From NCBI RefSeq assembly GCF_023278565.1, contig NC_064675.1, positions 4,650,001 through 4,714,000 on the forward strand: 64,000 bases of DNA, written 5' to 3'. Position numbers and translations under genes: made by a program. A model generated the notes under the pieces. That model was not told where the DNA came from, did no database searches, and worked only from the letters and a program-made list of their open reading frames with translations. Position 1 is the first letter of the stretch, and each line of letters begins with the position of its first letter. This DNA is from Colletotrichum lupini (lineage: Eukaryota > Ascomycota > Sordariomycetes > Glomerellales > Glomerellaceae). Positions 58,284 through 64,000 of this stretch are shown one piece after another.

Positions 58284-59236
58284 GGCCGTCTATGGTTGGC
58301 GCGATCACACTCTCATGGTACGAAGCTTCGAAGTCTGTCGCGTGTAAGCCTTTGACGGTGGCAGTCAAAAGTCGCGAGAGTGAGCTGTCGTCAAGTTTGA
58401 CTTGCAGCCAGCAAGATTTCGGACGACGCTGATCTGTGAGGTGGTCGAGTGACAGCAGGCGGAAACTGGGGACCTGCCCCCCGGTGCTGGTCGGTTACAA
58501 GGAAGGGCTTGTCTCCCGTTGCAGGTGCGTTTAGCGGCTCAATGGCCGTGGCCCTGTGCTCTGCAGGCCGCTAGGACCGCCAGGGCGGGCGCCTTACATA
58601 AGGTACCTTGCCTTAAGTCCCTTCCATTCCATTAAGGAGGCACCTGCCGGAGTGGCCCGCATCTGCAGAGGACAACCCGGCACTTGCCCCGGCCACCGGA
58701 CCCGACCTGCCGGAACATTTGACAACGCATGCGCTTGTCTTGCCTTGCTAATGCGAGTCAGCCTACCTACCTTGTCTTTGGTGCAAGGTTGGCGCAACAG
58801 AAAACGTCGAGAATCGCCCCATCTTAGCACAGCTCAGTAGCATGACTGAATACTACGCACATGTTCAAGTCGAATCCCGAACAGCGTTATATTTAACCGT
58901 AGCTGTCCTTCACTCTGTGATCTTCGTGCGTCATGATCCTCGCAGTGTCTTCGGTACAGATCATACAATTCTTGGATCGGATAGTCAGTCATGAAGAGGA
59001 GGTAGGACACATTTTACAGCAAAATTGATTACAGAGTCGACTTGGTCTTGATTTTTCTCCCCCCTTTCGTGTTATACAATGCACATGCCGGTGAGTATGA
59101 TACACTTATTTACAGAACCTCTGTAAGTGGTCCAGCTTCATTCCCATTTTGATTCATCAGCAATATGACGAGCGTCTACTCGTCATCCTTCTTAGTCGTC
59201 TCATACCTAGGTATTCCTTGTTAGCGACCGACCACA
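58284..59236. other. Intergenic, no gene seen
   Basis: The region holds the PXA promoter (58284 to about 58600) and the Mss51 3' UTR. A palindromic AAGGTACCTT motif occurs near 58600. The frames at 58556..58840 are not protein-like. Confidence 0.45.
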
Positions 59237-60797
59237 TCAATGGCGACTGTGCATTGCATACCTCTTTCCACGGAACGCCCACACTCCCCAGTTTCCACAG
59301 CTGACGTCCTGGGGATCCAGGTCATTCAGATCCCACCTCAAGCTGCGAAAAAGGTTTTCGCCAGGCTCCAACAGAACATCAAACTCGCCAGCAGCGGTCT
59401 TTCTGACCCATTCGATATCTCTCTCCATATCAAACTGGGTGTAACCTGTAGCAATGATTGGGACCTTGGTCTCCAGAAGCATAGGAAGCGTCTCGGTCCA
59501 CTCGTGGCTGCTTGCGGGATGGCCCAAACCAGGATGGAAGAGGCAGAAGCAGTCAAAGTACGGGTCGTAAGGCGCAAAGTATCCGGTCTTATGGATGGTG
59601 TGGTAGTAGTCCACGATGGTGCTGATCTTCATCTTGTGCGATATCCGGTCCTCGATTACCATACCAAATGGGTTCTCGGGCGTCCGCTGCGGCAGAGGGA
59701 ATTCATCGTCTCGGTTAGCCATGCTTTCGGGGCCAATGAAGATCAGATGAATCTTGCTCTCTGGGAAGAGATGAGCAAGCTGGAGCCAGACGTTTCTGGG
59801 CAGGGATGATTCGGCACGCGCTCCCAAGCAGAAGACTCTCACGGGAGGTGCCTCAGGACGAAGTTCCTTCATGGTAGTACCCTTCCCGGAAAGAGGAGGA
59901 TGAAGAGTATACCGCAAAGCTGCCTTCTTGTCAGCTCATCGCACTTGTGAATTATGCAACTAACTCACCACTCAAACTCTTCAAACCCTCGCTCGTCAAC
60001 CTCTCCCCCTGCTTGACGCTGTAAGGGCTCAACTCATGCAGAACACTGCCAATTGTGATGGGGTATGTGAGCATCTTCGTGACCTGTCGCATGCTGCGCT
60101 CATCATTGATAGCCTCGAACTCGCGGCTGTACATGAAGGTGTCCCAGTTGGTCATGTTGACGACCGCCTCGGGCATCTGATCATCTGCCATAACGAACTC
60201 CGGGAAGGTCCGGCCAGATCTCAGGTCATGGTCATCCTCGTTGATCTCCCTCAAAGTATCGCAGATCTCGAGGTGAGCCTCGTAATCGTCCATCCAGTGC
60301 TCCTTGCTACAGGAGACGGGAATTCCACAATCAGGACACTCGAAATCGACGTGCGCCGGCGCCAGCTGACCCGTTTGCGATTGCTTCTCTTCGCCATGGG
60401 GTGCGACGGTCGGAACCCTTGTCGCGCGATGATCGGGGTGAGAACAGTAGGCATGTTGGCGCATGAAAGCCGCACGTCGTCGAATCTCCGGGATGGGTGA
60501 ATTCGTGAAAGAGTGGAACAGGTCGTCTGATCGGAGCTTGGGGGTCGACGATTCGTTGGTAGAGGGCTTTACAGCTGCCGCCTCGCTCGAGGCTTTCGGG
60601 GTCGAAGAGAATTGTCTTGTGGGCACATTGTTGGCCTTCGATCTCCTAGAAACGGTGGAATGGAGGCTTCGGGTCGAGTGGACTGATGCGATGCGAGGGG
60701 TGATTCTAGGGACTCCGTTGGCAACTAATTGCCTTCTCAATGCTGCAGAGCATTGCCCGCAAGCGCTTGACGCTGCTCTTCTGAAAGCCGGCTCCAT
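59237..60797 (-). CDS. MSS51: Mss51 homolog, mitochondrial COX1 translation activator
   Basis: Exons 60797..59969 and 59919..59237 on the minus strand, with a 49-nt intron (GTGAGT to GGCAG), give 503 aa. The N-terminus is rich in Arg, Ser and Ala with no acidic residues over long stretches, as in a mitochondrial presequence, and contains a CGQC pair at residues 13-16. The Mss51 zinc finger lies at about 117-180: AYCSHPDHR, FECPDCGIPVSCSKEHW and HLEICDTLRE supply Cys and His ligands. The conserved Mss51 C-terminal domain follows (RVFCLGARAESSLP, HLIFIGPE, DYYHTIHKTGYF, DCFCLFHPGLGHP, PIIATGYTQFD). In yeast, Mss51 binds the COX1 mRNA leader and newly made Cox1 and couples synthesis to cytochrome oxidase assembly. 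It is divergent from the Rse1 gene with 331 bp between the two start codons. Confidence 0.9.
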
Positions 60798-61128
60798 GAC
60801 GCCCGATGGTATACGTAAGTCCAGTTGCAGCCTGCGTTGACACCAAGAATACTCCCTCTCTCACAAGCTTCCAGAGAGCTCTGTATCGACGACGGGGCCG
60901 ACCCGAAATTTCGGGGAGCTCGGATCAACAAGATGCCGACGCCGCGGGTCTCCACCACGCAGGTCTCAGGCGTCAAGTGGGAACCTGGAGCTTCTGAAAT
61001 TTCGTGCTGGAGCTTTCCAGCCTCCCAACCCACCATCGCTCCAAAAACACCATCGCGTCTTCTGCATCGCCCATCCATTCGAGCTCGAATTTTGAGGCCG
61101 CGCAGGCTATCTGCGCTCACCTGCAAAC
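60798..61128. promoter_or_regulatory. Bidirectional promoter region, MSS51/RSE1
   Basis: 331 bp separate two divergent start codons. No gene fits here, so both promoters must share this stretch or overlap the neighbouring coding parts. No TATA box was recognised. Confidence 0.5.
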
Positions 61129-64000
61129 ATGGCGACGACCTCGAACATGTTCCTTTACTCCCTGACCCTTCAATCGCCTACCAATGTCACACAGGCGGTG
61201 CTGGGTCAGTTTTCTGGCACCAAGGAGCAGAACATTGTGACAGCATCAGGGTCGCGATTGACTTTGCTTCGCCCGGATCCGTCACAAGGGAAGGTCATCA
61301 CGCTCCTCTCGCACGATATTTTCGGCATCATCAGGTCTATGGCCGCCTTCCGCTTGGCCGGAAGCAACAAAGGTATGTCTCGTGTCCCACATTCCATTTT
61401 AAGCTTCACTTAGTGATTTGAGAAGCTTGCCGGTCGCGACAGGTGTCAATGCAGTCAATGTCGCTCGACCTCGGATGTGAGACTTGATTGCCAAAGGACT
61501 TTGCTGACCTTGCGTCAAGACTATCTCATCCTTGCGACTGACTCTGGAAGGATCACAATCGTCGAGTACATTCCAGCGCAGAATCGGTTTCAGCGTCTGC
61601 ATCTGGAGACTTTCGGCAAGTCTGGGGTACGACGAGTTATACCTGGAGAATATCTTGCATGCGATCCGAAAGGCAGAGCGTGTATGATCGCGTCAGTCGA
61701 GAAGAATAAGCTCGTATACGTCCTCAACCGCAATTCGCAGGCCGAGCTCACGATCTCGTCGCCTCTCGAGGCACACAAGCCCGGAGTCCTGGTGCTATGC
61801 ATGGTCGCGTTGGACGTCGGCTATGCCAACCCAGTCTTTGCTGCGCTCGAGATCGAGTACACTGAGGCAGACCAAGATCCTACAGGAGAGGCAGCTCGGG
61901 AAGCAGAGACTCAGCTGGTGTACTATGAGTTGGACTTGGGATTGAACCACGTCGTCCGGAAATGGTCCGAACCCGTCGATCCCACGGCTTCGCTGCTGTT
62001 CCAAGTCCCAGGTGGTCAAGATGGCCCCAGTGGAGTCTTGGTTTGTGGAGAGGAAAACATCACATACAGGCACTCCAACCAGGAAGCCTTCCGTGTGCCC
62101 ATTCCGCGCCGAAGAGGTGCAACGGAAGACCCGTCCAGGAAGCGGCACGTGGTGTCTGGCGTTATGCACAAGCTGAAAGGTAGTGCCGGCGCCTTTTTCT
62201 TCCTCTTGCAGACTGAAGATGGGGACCTTTTCAAGGCGACCCTCGATATGGTTGAGGATGCAGATGGCAATCCCACCGGCGAAGTGAAGCGGCTTAAGAT
62301 CAAGTACTTCGACACGGTGCCGGTATCATCTAGCCTCTGCATTCTCAAGAGCGGTTTCCTCTACGCTGCCAGCCAATTTGGCAACCACCAATTCTACCAG
62401 TTCGAGAAGCTCGGAGACGACGACGAGGAACTGGAATTCTCAAGCGACAACTTCCCAACAGACCCTAGGGCTGGTTACGAAGCGGTCTACTTCCATCCCA
62501 GACCGCTGGAGAATCTTGCTTCAGTCGAGAGCATTGACTCCATGAACCCCCTTCTCGACTGTAAGGTGGCCAACCTGACTGGTGAGGATGCACCACAAAT
62601 CTACACAGCCTGCGGCAACGGTGCCCGTAGCACATTCAGAATGTTGAAGCATGGCTTGGAAGTCAACGAGATTGTGGCGTCCGAACTGCCCGGCATCCCT
62701 TCGGCGGTTTGGACTCTCAAGCTGAGCCGCGGCGATCAATACGATGCGTATATTGTGCTATCTTTCACCAACGGAACTCTGGTTTTGAGTATCGGTGAAA
62801 CGGTAGAGGAGGTCAGTGATTCCGGTTTCCTGACATCTGTGCCGACCTTGGCAGCACAGTTATTGGGCGAAGACGGCCTCATTCAGGTCCATCCCAAAGG
62901 CATTCGTCACATCCGACATGGCCAAGTCAACGAATGGGCCGCACCGCAGCACAGATCCATTGTCGCGGCAACCACCAACGAGCATCAGGTAGCAGTGGCA
63001 CTCAGCTCGGGTGAGATTGTCTATTTCGAAATGGATGGTGATGGATCCCTTGCCGAGTACGATGAGAAGAAGGAAATGTTCGGAACTGTCACATGTCTGA
63101 GCTTGGGTGAAATTCCCGAAGGACGCCTGCGAAGTTCGTTCCTGGCTGTGGGCTGTGATGACAGCACTGTACGTGTCCTGTCGTTAGACCCCGAGTCGAC
63201 GCTGGAGAGCAAGTCAGTCCAAGCCTTGACTGCTCCTCCATCATCCCTTGCAATCATTGCCATGGATGACTCCTCGTCTGGAGGCTCAACACTCTACCTC
63301 CACATCGGCCTTCACTCTGGTGTCTACCTCCGTACAGTGTTGGACGAAATCACTGGAGAGCTTACGGATACGAGGCAGAAGTTCCTCGGTCCCAAGCCGG
63401 TGCGGCTTTTCCAAGCTACTGTTCAAGGACGGACCTGCGTGATAGGGTTGAGCTCCCGTCCGTGGCTTGGCTATTCTGATCCCATCACTCGAGGCTTCCT
63501 GGTGACGCCACTGAACTACGTTGACCTCGAATGGGTCTGGAATTTCAGCAGCGAGCAGTGCGAAGAAGGTGTCGTTGGCATTCAGGGCCAATCATTAAGG
63601 TAAGCAAGCATCACGAGTTTCTTAGCTCGTTTCCTTTACATGACATGATGAGAAATTTGGGATCCTATGCCAAAGCGCCGTGAGGTCTTACGCAACATAC
63701 CAATTGTTCCTACTGAGTCATTCTTCAGCCTTGTTATTTTCTGCATGCAAATTCTTTTGATCAATAACTGACGCAGAGGATTAGAATCTTTGCCATTGAG
63801 AACCTAGGAGACACCATTACACAAAAGTCGATACCCCTCACCTACACTCCGCGACGTCTACTCAAGCATCCTGAACACCCCATGTTTTACACGGTCGAGG
63901 CAGACAACAACACGCTGCCACCTGACCTACGGGCCAAGCTCATCGCAGAACCTGGTGTCGTCAATGGCGATGCTGTGGTGCTCCCGCCTGACGAATTCGG
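61129..64000 (+). CDS. RSE1: Pre-mRNA splicing factor Rse1/SF3B3, 3' end outside the window
   Basis: Exons are 61129..61372, 61520..63599 and 63785 onward, running off the right edge. Intron 1 joins GSNK to [17 protein letters not shown]. The third exon gives [22 protein letters not shown] when the acceptor at 63783-63784 is used, matching the family; the nearby AG at 63778 would add two residues. About 845 of the expected roughly 1200 residues are present: the N-terminal and middle beta-propellers (MMS1/DDB1-type, for example [74 protein letters not shown]). The C-terminal CPSF_A propeller should follow outside. SF3B3 is a scaffold of the SF3b part of the U2 snRNP, needed for branch-site recognition. 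It resembles DDB1 and CPSF160, but the sequence blocks favour Rse1. Confidence 0.95.

Noticed and set aside
1..64000. CRISPR arrays, prophage, intact transposons or a secondary-metabolite cluster
   Set aside because: No regular direct repeats with spacers, no terminal inverted repeats around a transposase, and no PKS, NRPS or terpene synthase was seen; the genome is eukaryotic.

Overview
The window is nuclear DNA of a filamentous ascomycete, most likely a Sordariomycete. Coding regions are GC-rich. Genes are broken by short GT-AG introns, usually 50-200 nt, many with a CTAAC or CTGAC branch site. The gene set is typical of the group: Mss51, a Hos4-like Set3 complex subunit, Dfg10, SF3B3/Rse1, Drg1/Rbg1, a GstA/UstS-type GST and a DUF2235 hydrolase. 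I cannot name the species from sequence alone. I support 15 protein genes (one truncated by the right edge) and one intron-containing tRNA-His.

Layout. 1-5.4 kb is accessory-like: a small F-box/ankyrin protein, a GST-like protein, a six-cysteine small secreted protein (minus) and a secreted periplasmic-binding-protein-like protein (minus) whose signal peptide and mature part lie in different frames. 6.9-8.8 kb holds a six-exon DUF2235 alpha/beta hydrolase (minus). 11.4 kb holds tRNA-His(GTG) with a terminator. 12.7-14.5 kb holds a membrane-anchored PLOD-like glycosyltransferase (minus). 14.5-22.1 kb has no gene I can support. 22.1-23.7 kb holds a TPT/nucleotide-sugar transporter and 24.8-26.5 kb an APH-fold phosphotransferase (both plus). 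29.4-31.3 kb is a tight convergent pair, Dfg10 (plus) and an ALKBH6-like dioxygenase (minus), with stops 20 bp apart. 33.2-38.1 kb holds the large Hos4-like protein and 39.1-41.3 kb the GTPase Drg1 (both plus). 41.3-51.5 kb is a 10 kb stretch without a supportable gene. 51.5-53.3 kb holds a CENP-B/Tc5-type HTH protein (plus). 54.8-58.3 kb holds a PXA-domain protein (minus) with a 1.5 kb intron full of G:C homopolymers. 59.2-60.8 kb holds Mss51 (minus), divergent from Rse1/SF3B3, which starts at 61.1 kb and runs off the right edge.

The genes do not form one pathway. They are mostly independent housekeeping units: dolichol synthesis, mitochondrial COX1 expression, splicing, chromatin, translation-associated GTPase and Golgi transport. 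They are separated by long intergenic stretches rich in GGTACC/TACCTA motifs and simple repeats, with a more accessory left end. I found no CRISPR array, biosynthetic cluster, intact transposon or clearly new multi-gene system. The most interesting items are irregular structures: the split signal peptide, the out-of-frame ALKBH6 junction, the homopolymer-filled long intron, the 21-nt exons of Drg1 and the DUF2235 hydrolase related to bacterial type VI effectors.
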